DNA from: Verrucomicrobiota bacterium
GTDB taxonomy: Bacteria > Verrucomicrobiota > Verrucomicrobiia > Opitutales > Opitutaceae
Length of the DNA stretch: 64,000 bases
NCBI GenBank assembly: GCA_014584295.1
Contig: JACTNC010000027.1
Span: 2,501 to 66,500, forward strand
Reading direction: 5' to 3'
Under the pieces are notes generated by a model, which searched no databases, was not told the DNA's origin, and saw nothing but the letters and a program-made list of their open reading frames with translations. Made by a program: the position numbers and the translations under genes. This document shows, one piece after another, positions 16,756 to 25,463 of the stretch; the first letter of the stretch is position 1, and each line of letters begins with the position of its first letter.

Positions 16756-18480
16756 ATGACCACCGCTTCCGCCACCCTCTCCGTCGGCCCGCACTCGCTG
16801 GCTGCACCCGACGCGCCCAAACGCGTGTGCGACACGACCGGTCTCGGCGTCTGCCTCGCCGCGCAACGCTTCATCAAGCTCCACGCCGTCGTCGGCATTG
16901 TCTTCCTCCTGCTCGGCGGCATCGCCGCACTCCTGCTCGCGCTCACACGCTGGCAGACCGTGCACCTGCTGCCCGCCGACTGGTTCTACCGCGTAATCAC
17001 CTTCCACGGCATCAATATGCTGATCCTGTGGATCCTGTTCTTCGAGGTCGCGATCCTCTACTTCGCCTGTACGACACCGCTCAACGCAAAGCTGTACTCG
17101 CGAAAGGTCGCCTGGGTCGGGTTCATCCTCATGCTCGCGGGTGGCATCATGGTCGACTGGATCATTCTCGTCGGAAAGGCCGACGTCATGATGACCTCGT
17201 ACCTTCCGCTGCTCGCACACCCCGCATTCTATCTGGGCATCATCCTCGTCGCCGTAGGCACGCTCGTCGGCGTGTACAACTTCTTCGCCACGCTCTACGT
17301 CGCCAAGCGCGACCGCGCCTACGAGGGGTCCATGCCGATCGTGACTTTCGGCGCTCTTGCCGCTGCGATCATCGCGGTCGTGACGCTCCTGCATGGCGCC
17401 GTAGCGATGATTCCGACCTTCACCTATTCCATGGGTTGGACGGCACAGCCCGATCCCATCTGGTATCGCATGATCTGGTGGGGCCTCGGCCACCAGTCGC
17501 AGCAGGTCAACGTCTGTGCAATGGTCACCGTCTGGTATCTGCTCTCAAACGTCATCGTCGGCGCCAAGCCGGTCAATGAGACCGTCTGCCGCACCGCATT
17601 CGCCCTCTACATCCTCTTCATCAATCTCGCCTCGGCACACCACCTCCTCGTGGATCCAGGTGTGGGCGCCACATGGAAGATCTGGAACACCTCCTACGCC
17701 ATGTACCTCGCGGTGCTCGCATCCATGATCCACGGTTTCACCGTTCCCGGGGGCGTCGAAATCGCCATGAGGGAAAGGGGCTACAACCGCGGATTGTTCG
17801 GATGGGTCGTTGCGCTCCCTTGGCGGAACCCCGCCCTCTCCGGAACCGTCCTCTCCGTGATCATCTTCGGTTTCCTGGGTGGAATCACGGGTGTCACGCT
17901 CGGCACACAGCAGATCAATATCATCGCACACAATACACTGCGCATCCCGGGACACTTCCACGTCACGGTCGTCGGAGGCACGACTCTCGCCTTCATGGCC
18001 CTCGCGTACTACGTGATCCCGCTGATCTTCCAGCGCGATTTTATCTGGCGCGGTCTCGCCCGCATCCAGCCTTGGCTGTTCGGCATCGGAATCACCCTGC
18101 TCGCCTTCGGAATGTCCTTCGCGGGCTCCCTGGGCGTCTCCCGTCGGAGCTGGGACGTTGATGCCCAGGGCGTGTACGGTCCCGCTGTCCACCTTTGGCT
18201 GGGCGTGCTCGGCATCGGCGGTGTGCTCGCCTTCATCGGCCTGCTCGCCTTCGTGCTGCTCTGTGTGGGAACACTGTTCTTTGGTCCGAAGAACAACGGT
18301 CGCCCGATGGCCGACTGGGGCACGCCACCGATCCAGGCAGGGGCGCAGATCGGTTCACTCGCGAACAGTCACACCGCCACACGCGGTACCATCGTGCTTA
18401 CCTTCGTGTTCCTCGCCTGCTTTGTGGTCTACTATTTCGCAAACTGGAAGGCGCTCGCCGACGTATGGCCTGTGAGGTGA
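16756..18480 (+). CDS. Heme-copper oxidase subunit I (B-type-like)
   Basis: 574 residues, about 13 membrane helices. All six metal-ligand His are in place: TFHGINM (about H84), WGLGHQSQQVNV (about H246, CuB), AHHLLVD (about H295/H296, CuB) and PGHFHVTVVGG (about H400/H402). The residue four after the first CuB His is Gln, not the cross-linked Tyr of A- and B-type oxygen reductases. The partner subunit II has a normal CuA site. Most likely a terminal oxidase of a divergent B-like branch, but a nitric-oxide-reductase-like activity should be considered because NORs of this superfamily lack that Tyr. Confidence 0.88.
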   Translation: MTTASATLSVGPHSLAAPDAPKRVCDTTGLGVCLAAQRFIKLHAVVGIVFLLLGGIAALLLALTRWQTVHLLPADWFYRVITFHGINMLILWILFFEVAILYFACTTPLNAKLYSRKVAWVGFILMLAGGIMVDWIILVGKADVMMTSYLPLLAHPAFYLGIILVAVGTLVGVYNFFATLYVAKRDRAYEGSMPIVTFGALAAAIIAVVTLLHGAVAMIPTFTYSMGWTAQPDPIWYRMIWWGLGHQSQQVNVCAMVTVWYLLSNVIVGAKPVNETVCRTAFALYILFINLASAHHLLVDPGVGATWKIWNTSYAMYLAVLASMIHGFTVPGGVEIAMRERGYNRGLFGWVVALPWRNPALSGTVLSVIIFGFLGGITGVTLGTQQINIIAHNTLRIPGHFHVTVVGGTTLAFMALAYYVIPLIFQRDFIWRGLARIQPWLFGIGITLLAFGMSFAGSLGVSRRSWDVDAQGVYGPAVHLWLGVLGIGGVLAFIGLLAFVLLCVGTLFFGPKNNGRPMADWGTPPIQAGAQIGSLANSHTATRGTIVLTFVFLACFVVYYFANWKALADVWPVR

Positions 18481-18487
18481 ACGCCCG

Positions 18488-19489
18488 ATGTTAGAACTCG
18501 CCCAGGCAACGGACGTAGCTCCGGTGCCGGCGGGCGGCGCTGTATCCGCCGCCCGCCGGTTCTTCACCGGACCCGGTCTGCTGGTGTTCCTCAGCAGCTC
18601 CCTGCTTGCCTATGAGGCGTTTCTCCTGATCACCATTTTCGGGCCCTCCGGCGACGGCCCCATCGGGAGTTTTGTACGGGATTTTCAGCTCTGGTGCTAC
18701 CGCGGCGATCCACGCACCGGAGGGGTTTCGTGGGCGGCTGTCAGTATCATGCTGCTCGAGCCGCTCTTTGTGGTGATCGTCGCACTGCTGATCTGGCGCG
18801 ATGCAGGGAAATCCCTCCTCAAGCTGAAGACCTGGTGGCGACATCGCCGGGCAGCCTGGACAGGTCTCGGCGTCGTTGCCGCAGCCGTCGCCGGGCTGGT
18901 GTGGTATGCAGCCATCGACAGCCGCGCAGCACAGGTCCTCCCGCCATTCCCAGGCGATCGCATTCGTGTGCAGTTGCCCGTGCCCGACACGTCACTCGTC
19001 GATCAGAAAGGCGCCGCCTTCCGATTTGCCCACCTGCATGGGAAAGTTGTGCTTGTTACCGGTGTCTATGCCGCCTGCAGCACTGCATGCCCGGAAATCT
19101 TCAAGGAGCTGCGCGCCGTTCTCGGCGAACTTCCCGCTGTCGAACGCGCCCACCTGAGCGTCGTCGCGCTGTCGCTCAATCCCGAATACGAAACGGCGGA
19201 GATCATGGACGCCATGGCAACCGCGCAGGGACTCTCGTATCCGGAATTCCGCTACGTCAATGCCACAAACCCGGCCGCCATGCGCGACGTGCTCACCCGC
19301 CTGCAGTTTTCAGCAACGCGCGATCCGGAGACCGGAATCATCGATCACGCCAATCTTTTCCAACTGATCGACGCTGATGGTCATGTCGCCTTCCGTTTCA
19401 CGCTCGATCCGCGCCATCGTGCCTGGCTGCGCGAAGGACTTCTCCATCTCCTGCGCGAGGCCCGCACAGGCAACACCCGCAATCCCTGA
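18488..19489 (+). CDS. SCO1/SenC-domain protein fused to an N-terminal membrane module
   Basis: 333 residues. The C-terminal half is an SCO (thioredoxin-like) copper chaperone domain: KVVLVTGVYAACSTACPEIF with the CxxxC copper site (about 197-201), and the third ligand His in IDHANLF (about 286). SCO proteins deliver copper to the CuA centre of subunit II. The first ~150 residues hold three hydrophobic helices and a region (RDFQLWCYRGDP) not found in ordinary SCO proteins. The gene starts 7 bp after subunit I. The N-terminal part may be a former stand-alone oxidase subunit. Confidence 0.82.
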   Translation: MLELAQATDVAPVPAGGAVSAARRFFTGPGLLVFLSSSLLAYEAFLLITIFGPSGDGPIGSFVRDFQLWCYRGDPRTGGVSWAAVSIMLLEPLFVVIVALLIWRDAGKSLLKLKTWWRHRRAAWTGLGVVAAAVAGLVWYAAIDSRAAQVLPPFPGDRIRVQLPVPDTSLVDQKGAAFRFAHLHGKVVLVTGVYAACSTACPEIFKELRAVLGELPAVERAHLSVVALSLNPEYETAEIMDAMATAQGLSYPEFRYVNATNPAAMRDVLTRLQFSATRDPETGIIDHANLFQLIDADGHVAFRFTLDPRHRAWLREGLLHLLREARTGNTRNP

Positions 19490-19574
19490 TGTCCACTGAC
19501 CGCCATCACCACACGCTCCAGGACATGAATCCTCCATCGAGGTCCGCAGGCCCGAAGACAAGCCGCGCAATCCA

Positions 19575-21692
19575 ATGAGTCACCATCCTCATCCTGACAT
19601 TGATTGCGAGGAGTTGGCAGACACGCTGAGCGCGGGCCCGACGCCAGTCGTGGAACCACCGCTGCCTCCGGTGAGAGCTGCTCGCCTGCTGTCGGCCGGC
19701 GATGCCGTTCTGACGCGGATCGACACCCTGATCGAGCGGGTGTGGCCCCGCACATTGAATCCGCTCGCCCAGCTGGGACCCGCGGCGAATGCCATGCTGC
19801 TGCTAGCGACGCTCTCCGGCGTGCTCATGCTCTTCTGGTACTCCGCGAGTTCGCAAACGGCGTGGAGTTCCCTGGATGCGCTCGGACCCTACTCCCTGGG
19901 CGGCATCGTCCGCAGCGTGCATCGCTATTCGTCGGATCTCGCCGTCCTGCTGATTCTCCTGCACGCGCTGCGCATATTCCTGGCGCGCAAGTTTGCGGGC
20001 GCCCGCTGGCTCGCATGGGTGAGCGGCTTTGCGATGCTGGGACTGATCTGGTTCATCGGTTGGACGGGTTACTGGCTGGTATGGGACGATCGCGCGCAAC
20101 TCGTGGCGAAGGGCACGATGAAGGCTCTGGATGTCCTGCCCATCTTCGGCGAGCCCATGCTTCCGCTCTTCAACAGGGACCGCACCGTTCCGTCGCTCCT
20201 GTTCTTTGTCGTGTTCTTCCTCCACATGGCGCTTCCACTCGCCATCGCCGGGGGTCTCGCACTGCACCTCGCACGACTCAGCCGCGCGCGACTTTTGCCC
20301 GAACGCAGTCTTATGATCTGGCTGACGGGTGCGGTGATCGCTGCATCACTGATCATCCCGGCAACCAACACGGCACCCGCCCAGCTCGCGGTAAAGCCGG
20401 CCACCTTCAGTCTGGATTGGTGGTTTCTCTGGCCGCTGCAGTTGAGCACGCGACTAAGCGGACCGGGCCTCTGGCTGACGGGCGCTCTGGCTTCCCTCGG
20501 ACTCTTGTCGGCGCCTTGGTGGATGGCACGCAGACGGCCGCGCGCGAGTTTCCAGGCTGCGGTGGAAACCTCACGCTGCTTCTCCTGCACGCTCTGCTCG
20601 CTGGATTGCCCCTTTGGCGCCATCACCATGGTCCCGAGGAAGGATGGCAGACCCTTCCCCTCTCAGGCCCAGATCGACCCCGATCGCTGCATCGGATGCG
20701 GCATTTGTACGGGATCGTGCGACACCCAGGCAATCGGCATGGCCTGGTATGATGCACGCAAGGTCGGGAAGGAACTGGAAGAGTTTGCCGCCACCCAACG
20801 CGCGCGCGGCACTCCGAAGCCAATCGCCTTTGTCTGCGCGCAGAGCGACGGAGGCTGGGAGCTTTTTGACCGTGAAGCCTGGTCGCGACGCATTCCCAAC
20901 TACGAAATTCGGCCGGTGCCCTGCTCGGGCTGGGTCGAACCCAAGCTGATCGAGCGACTCATCACCAAGGGAGCGACCGCGGTGCTGATTGTGGGATGTG
21001 CGTCGAGCGAGTCTTTCGGACGCGAAGGAAACCGCTGGATGCCCGCGCGCATCGCGGGAACACGCGAGCCCGAACTCAGGCCCAACCGCGCCGATCCGCG
21101 GCGCGTGGCTCACGTGAATTTCGACCCTCTGCGTCCCGAGCGTCTCGCCGCCACTGCGGCGGCTCTCTGCAAGGCAGAATCGCCTGCAGAAGTCTCGACA
21201 CCCCGATTTGCCGGATGGTTCACGGGCATCGCGGTCGCAGCGCTCGGCCTGGCTCTGCTGCTTGTGGCAAGCAGCGCACGATTCAGGAACCCTGAGTCTG
21301 CAGATCCGGAATTCATCGTCATGTTTCGCGCCTACGGCGACTGGATCGACGGCAGCACGGTCACCGCAGTGCCGGCCGCCGAGGACACGCGACCCATTCA
21401 CATGCGGGGTCAACTTCCGGCAAAGCGGGCGCGCTCACCTGTCACGCTACGGCTCGATATCGATGGCAAGATACAGGAACACAGCTTCAAGCCAAAAGGA
21501 GTGCAGTCGGACGGTGCGTCCGCCGGCGAACTGCGCCTGCCGCTAACACCCGGCAAACACCACGTGAGCGTTCATCTCCTCACCGGAGGTTCAGGGAAAC
21601 CTCATGTGTGGAGCGGTGAGATCGATGCACGTGAGCGGCGCCTGAGCGTGCTGGATTTCGAACCGGCACGAGGATTCGAATTTGATCCATGA
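19575..21692 (+). CDS. Cytochrome b / ferredoxin / MvhD-like fusion membrane protein
   Basis: 705 residues with four visible parts. (1) Residues ~60-270: cytochrome b/b6-type helices with heme-ligand-like His (SVHRYSSD, LLHALRIF, VFFLHMALP, GLALHLARL). (2) ~330-385: two [4Fe-4S] ferredoxin motifs, CFSCTLCSLDC and CIGCGICTGSC. (3) ~410-500: an MvhD-like iron-sulfur domain (FVCAQSDGG, VPCSGWVEPKL, VGCASSESF). (4) A further helix (~530) and a C-terminal beta-rich domain. It could pass electrons between a quinone pool and a soluble carrier. It follows the SCO gene and overlaps the next gene by 4 bp (ATGA). No characterised homologue with this full layout comes to mind. Confidence 0.8.
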   Translation: MSHHPHPDIDCEELADTLSAGPTPVVEPPLPPVRAARLLSAGDAVLTRIDTLIERVWPRTLNPLAQLGPAANAMLLLATLSGVLMLFWYSASSQTAWSSLDALGPYSLGGIVRSVHRYSSDLAVLLILLHALRIFLARKFAGARWLAWVSGFAMLGLIWFIGWTGYWLVWDDRAQLVAKGTMKALDVLPIFGEPMLPLFNRDRTVPSLLFFVVFFLHMALPLAIAGGLALHLARLSRARLLPERSLMIWLTGAVIAASLIIPATNTAPAQLAVKPATFSLDWWFLWPLQLSTRLSGPGLWLTGALASLGLLSAPWWMARRRPRASFQAAVETSRCFSCTLCSLDCPFGAITMVPRKDGRPFPSQAQIDPDRCIGCGICTGSCDTQAIGMAWYDARKVGKELEEFAATQRARGTPKPIAFVCAQSDGGWELFDREAWSRRIPNYEIRPVPCSGWVEPKLIERLITKGATAVLIVGCASSESFGREGNRWMPARIAGTREPELRPNRADPRRVAHVNFDPLRPERLAATAAALCKAESPAEVSTPRFAGWFTGIAVAALGLALLLVASSARFRNPESADPEFIVMFRAYGDWIDGSTVTAVPAAEDTRPIHMRGQLPAKRARSPVTLRLDIDGKIQEHSFKPKGVQSDGASAGELRLPLTPGKHHVSVHLLTGGSGKPHVWSGEIDARERRLSVLDFEPARGFEFDP

Positions 21693-21898
21693 GCTATTCC
21701 TGTCCGCATTTTGACATCGCACGCGACTACTGCCTGCGCCTGAAAACCGACTGTGTGCCGGGTCGCCCCGGCTGCGTGCTGACGGGATCCAAGTTCGCCG
21801 TTCCGGCAAAAGAACGCGTGCAGCAGACGAAGGAAGAGAAAAAGGAACGAAAAGCCCGGGAGCTCCTCAATCAGGACAACCCCCGGGCCGAGATTTGA
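21689..21898 (+). CDS. Small Cys-rich hypothetical protein
   Basis: 69 residues, starting with an ATGA overlap on the cytochrome b fusion gene, so translationally coupled to it. The first half has four Cys (SYSCPHF, DYCLRLKTDC, PGRPGCVL), a spacing that could hold a metal or Fe-S cluster. The second half is a charged helix (KERVQQTKEEKKERKARELL). No family is recognised. Its coupling suggests a role in assembly or electron transfer with the fusion protein. Confidence 0.7.
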   Translation: MSYSCPHFDIARDYCLRLKTDCVPGRPGCVLTGSKFAVPAKERVQQTKEEKKERKARELLNQDNPRAEI

Positions 21899-21965
21899 TA
21901 TCCCTGCGTTGGTGCGAATGGGCGACTACTTTCCGGTCGGAATATAGGTCAGCCGCTGATCGAAC

Positions 21966-22196
21966 TCAGGCAGCGAGAGGATAACGTAAGGAAGCCGGTG
22001 CCGCCTTGGCCTGAACCGCACGGATAAGCGGCTCCTGGGGTGCATAGTCGCGAACAGCAAGGAGCAGCGCCCAGGAAACTACCACGGCACCGAAAGCCAG
22101 AGGCGAGAAGAAGCCGAGCACGACGCCGGCAAGATTGAAGGCTATCCCCAGGACAGCAATCGCAACGAGTGTAAGAGACAGTTTCGAAGAGTTCAT
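21966..22196 (-). CDS. Small two-helix membrane protein, unknown
   Basis: 76 residues from ATG 22194-22196 (MNSSKLSLTLVAIAVLGIAF). Two hydrophobic segments (VAIAVLGIAFNLAGVVLGFF and FGAVVVSWALLLAVRDY) are followed by a short tail. A longer reading from 22256 adds unlikely residues. Nothing identifies a family. It is isolated on the minus strand after the respiratory cluster. Confidence 0.5.
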   Translation of the reverse strand: MNSSKLSLTLVAIAVLGIAFNLAGVVLGFFSPLAFGAVVVSWALLLAVRDYAPQEPLIRAVQAKAAPASLRYPLAA

Positions 22197-22556
22197 TTTC
22201 AATAGTTGAGTTGACACGAAAACACCCCCGCCCCCCAAAAGTTGCAGAATTCGCAAGATTTCTTGGCGGAGCCGCTTTCCGCCCCGATGTAACCACGTGG
22301 TGCCGCGTCCTTTGCGCCGATCAGCCTATGGAGAATACCCACGTTTGTTTCCTCGCGTGAGACATCCACACTGTCATCGGCGCCCCGGTCTTCCAGAGAT
22401 GCCGGCGTTGTAATCTCACAGAAACCCCCTTCAGGGAGATGCCACGCATACTTCGCAACAGCAGAAAAGCCGGATGCCCGGGTGAAACTCGTTCAGATTC
22501 AAGCGCAGTCATGCTTGTGACACGAATTCTACAACTCGGCGCGCATATAGGCGCGC
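22197..22556. other. Non-coding or degenerate stretch
   Basis: About 360 bp with no supported gene. It starts with a C-rich tract and has no tRNA or clear inverted repeats that I can see. It may be the decayed left flank of the defence region that follows. Confidence 0.4.
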
Positions 22557-23013
22557 TTGCGTGCCACGCATACGCGTGCACTCTGCCATCAGATGCCGCC
22601 CCGAAAACGCAGACTCAAACGCTCGGCGTGGCGTCGACCTCATACCTTGCGCGAGGTGGTGCGCAACGCCGACAACGTTGAGGGCATGGGTCTCAACCTC
22701 GCCGAGTTTCTCGACCACTTCAATTTCCTGCTGCGAAAGAAGTCCCCCGCACCGTGTTGTTCGCTGCGATCCGTGGAGAGCCTCCCCTGACTGGCAACAC
22801 CGTCCATGATGCGTATCTCGCCGCGGTCGCAACCCACCTGGCCAATCATCATCGCCTGCCCCGGCCGGTTTGGGTGGACAAATCCAGTCGCCGACTAGAT
22901 CGACCCTGGTTCGCCATCCCCGATCCTTGGGCACGCGCGTGGCTGCTTCAGGACTCCCCTGCAGCCTTCCGCGAACGTAATCTCTTCACAACCGAATGTG
23001 CGGTTCAACGCGC
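22557..23013 (+). pseudogene. Frameshifted remnant of an AbiEii-partner-like (antitoxin-like) gene
   Basis: Two plus-strand frames join into one protein. The first part reads LREVVRNADNVEGMGLNLAEFLDHF, then after a shift near 22735-22750 the frame EVPRTVLFAAIRGEPPLTGN...DAYLAAVATHLANHHRLPRP continues to LLQDSPAAFRERNLFTTE. From memory, this resembles small proteins often encoded next to AbiEii-type nucleotidyltransferase toxins. No toxin gene is present here. The stop codon is missing because the reading runs straight into the leader-distal repeat of the CRISPR array. The exact 5' end is unclear. Confidence 0.55.
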
Positions 23014-23338
23014 ACGACAACGGGGCCGCGCTCTTTCGAGCGCGGAGATAAGGCAGAAGCGTTGCTGAGAGCCTTCAAACCAATGCTTCAACGGGGCCGC
23101 GCTCTTTCGAGCGCGGAGATTCGTCCGCACCCGGCCGCCCGCACCCAGTTCGCCCGGCTTCAACGGGGCCGCGCTCTTTCGAGCGCGGAGATAGCGATGT
23201 GTTGTCTGCCTCTTCGTCCGCCCAATCGTGCTTCAACGGGGCCGCGCTCTTTCGAGCGCGGAGATGGTCTCGCGGTCGGCTGCGGAACGGCTAAGCGGAA
23301 CCGCTTCAACGGGGCCGCGCTCTTTCGAGCGCGGAGAT

Positions 23339-23400
23339 TCCAGCCCGCCCAAACAAGGGTCGCAACGCCCGCGAATGCTTCAACGGACGGGGCACCGGGG
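23339..23400 (-). repeat. Aberrant CRISPR unit with a partial repeat
   Basis: Between repeats 5 and 6 the interval is 62 bp instead of ~36. It holds a 38-bp spacer (23339-23376) followed by GCTTCAACGG at 23377-23386, the first ten bases of the repeat, then ACGGGGCACCGGGG. This looks like a truncated or mis-repaired repeat, or an abnormal acquisition. Confidence 0.8.
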
Positions 23401-24810
23401 GCTTCAACGGGGCCGCGCTCTTTCGAGCGCGGAGATCTGGCCAAGGCACTCCATCTAAATCCAAGGCACGCTTCGCTTCAACGGGGCCGCGCTCTTTCGA
23501 GCGCGGAGATGCGGCACCGGCCGCCAGTCAGAAGCCGTTGTTTAGGCGCTTCAACGGGGCCGCGCTCTTTCGAGCGCGGAGATGAGGCGTCACGGGCAGC
23601 CGCAGAAGCGGCAGCGAAAGCTTCAACGGGGCCGCGCTCTTTCGAGCGCGGAGATGCGCACGGGGGAAATGCCGCTGACCCCATCGCTTGAGCTTCAACG
23701 GGGCCGCGCTCTTTCGAGCGCGGAGATAAAAGATCAGGCACCGTCCGACCAATCAGCAGAACCGCTTCAACGGGGCCGCGCTCTTTCGAGCGCGGAGATC
23801 GAAGCCATCCAAGCCAATCCCTAGCCTAGCCAAGCGCTTCAACGGGGCCGCGCTCTTTCGAGCGCGGAGATGAAAAATCCCGCCAGAAAACAATCGAACG
23901 CCTGCGCGCTTCAACGGGGCCGCGCTCTTTCGAGCGCGGAGATATCGGAAATCGGCGAGGAATAAAATCCCGGCTAAATGCTTCAACGGGGCCGCGCTCT
24001 TTCGAGCGCGGAGATTTCGAGCGGCACGCAAAAATTCCGAGTCGATAACACGCTTCAACGGGGCCGCGCTCTTTCGAGCGCGGAGATCCATCTTTGATGA
24101 CATTCTAAACCGCGGAGAAAAGCGCTTCAACGGGGCCGCGCTCTTTCGAGCGCGGAGATCCCTGCGTTCCCAATCTGGGATAACGTGCGAACGTTGCTTC
24201 AACGGGGCCGCGCTCTTTCGAGCGCGGAGATGCAAGGCAAGGTGAGACAAGGCAAGGCAAGGTGAGAGCTTCAACGGGGCCGCGCTCTTTCGAGCGCGGA
24301 GATCCGCACGGGTGAAACCGTCAGCGAATTGATCGCGCTCGCTTCAACGGGGCCGCGCTCTTTCGAGCGCGGAGATGAAATCCGAGGTCGACTTCGCCTG
24401 CACGCTCACCCGCGCTTCAACGGGGCCGCGCTCTTTCGAGCGCGGAGATAGGTGTTGGAGTTAGTAGACAAATAAAACGAAAGGGCTTCAACGGGGCCGC
24501 GCTCTTTCGAGCGCGGAGATGGCGCCAACACCGTCTCCGCCAGCTCTGCCAGCTCCAGCTTCAACGGGGCCGCGCTCTTTCGAGCGCGGAGATCGTACGC
24601 ACGTCAGTAACGGTGATGTAACGCAGAAGGCTTCAACGGGGCCGCGCTCTTTCGAGCGCGGAGATCCACCCCGGTGCGCTTCGCCTCCCAATCATACCTA
24701 ATGCTTCAACGGGGCCGCGCTCTTTCGAGCGCGGAGATGCGCCGGTAGGTATGGGCCAGGAGGTGCACCTCGTCGCTTCAACGGGGCCGCGCTCTTTCGA
24801 GCGCGGAGAT

Positions 24811-24846
24811 ATGGGTTCGAGTCCCATTTCCGGTACCATTTTGTAT
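24811..24846. other. CRISPR spacer 25: 3' end of a tRNA gene
   Basis: Read on the plus strand, the spacer shows a 5-bp T-stem (ATGGG / CCCAT) around the T-loop TTCGAGT, then a 7-base acceptor strand TTCCGGT, discriminator A and CCA, followed by eight bases. This is the last 28 bases of a tRNA gene plus flank. No complete tRNA gene is present here. Confidence 0.85.
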
Positions 24847-25463
24847 GCTTCAACGGGGCCGCGCTCTTTCGAGCGCGGAGATCCCACCCTCTCTTTCCTG
24901 CCATTTGCGCAAATCATGGCTTCAACGGGGCCGCGCTCTTTCGAGCGCGGAGATGCGCCCGCCGTGATGTTCGGCGCCGTGACCAGCTTGCGCTTCAACG
25001 GGGCCGCGCTCTTTCGAGCGCGGAGATGCTGCTCAACGCGACGGCGAGCGGGACTACGATCGGGCTTCAACGGGGCCGCGCTCTTTCGAGCGCGGAGATC
25101 TGGCTGTTGCGGGCGATGCGGTTGGCGCTGCGCTCGGCTTCAACGGGGCCGCGCTCTTTCGAGCGCGGAGATCATGTAAACACGTCGCTCGCCCGCGCGC
25201 ATCCAAGGACGCTTCAACGGGGCCGCGCTCTTTCGAGCGCGGAGATGGCACGCTTGGCGGCGGGAAGTCGATGGCGGCGGTGGCTTCAACGGGGCCGCGC
25301 TCTTTCGAGCGCGGAGATGGGTCTGCACCTGCGTGGCGTCGGCCACATCCGGCCTGCTTCAACGGGGCCGCGCTCTTTCGAGCGCGGAGATGGCTCATGG
25401 CCGGGTGAAGGAGGAGGCGGCGGAGCCGCTTCAACGGGGCCGCGCTCTTTCGAGCGCGGAGAT

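Larger units (their letters stand above)
23014..25463 (-). CRISPR. CRISPR array: 34 repeats of 36 bp, 33 spacers
   Basis: Repeats start GCTTCAACGGGG, contain a perfect 8-bp hairpin (CCGCGCTC, loop TTTC, GAGCGCGG) and end AGAT. All look identical except the left-most one (23014-23049), which differs at positions 1, 3 and 4. Spacers are 35-38 bp, except spacer 5 (23339-23400, 62 bp). On the minus strand the repeat ends GTTGAAGC, the usual 8-nt 5'-handle form of type I crRNAs. The degenerate repeat is also at the left end, so transcription is right to left, with the leader beside cas2. This agrees with the direction of the type I-G cas genes. Confidence 0.98.

Noticed and set aside
16654-17493. 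279-residue minus-strand frame in the subunit I gene
   Set aside because: Low-complexity acidic product antisense to a clear heme-copper subunit; a codon-bias artefact.
22321-22934. Minus-strand frames between the small membrane protein and the array
   Set aside because: No motif, and the plus strand of the same stretch carries a recognisable though frameshifted protein.
24811-24846. A possible tRNA gene
   Set aside because: Only the T-arm and 3' acceptor end are present, bounded exactly by CRISPR repeats; it is a spacer, not a functional tRNA gene.
23014-25463. Deducing the PAM or phage targets from the spacers
   Set aside because: This needs protospacer matches from a database search, which cannot be done from the sequence alone.
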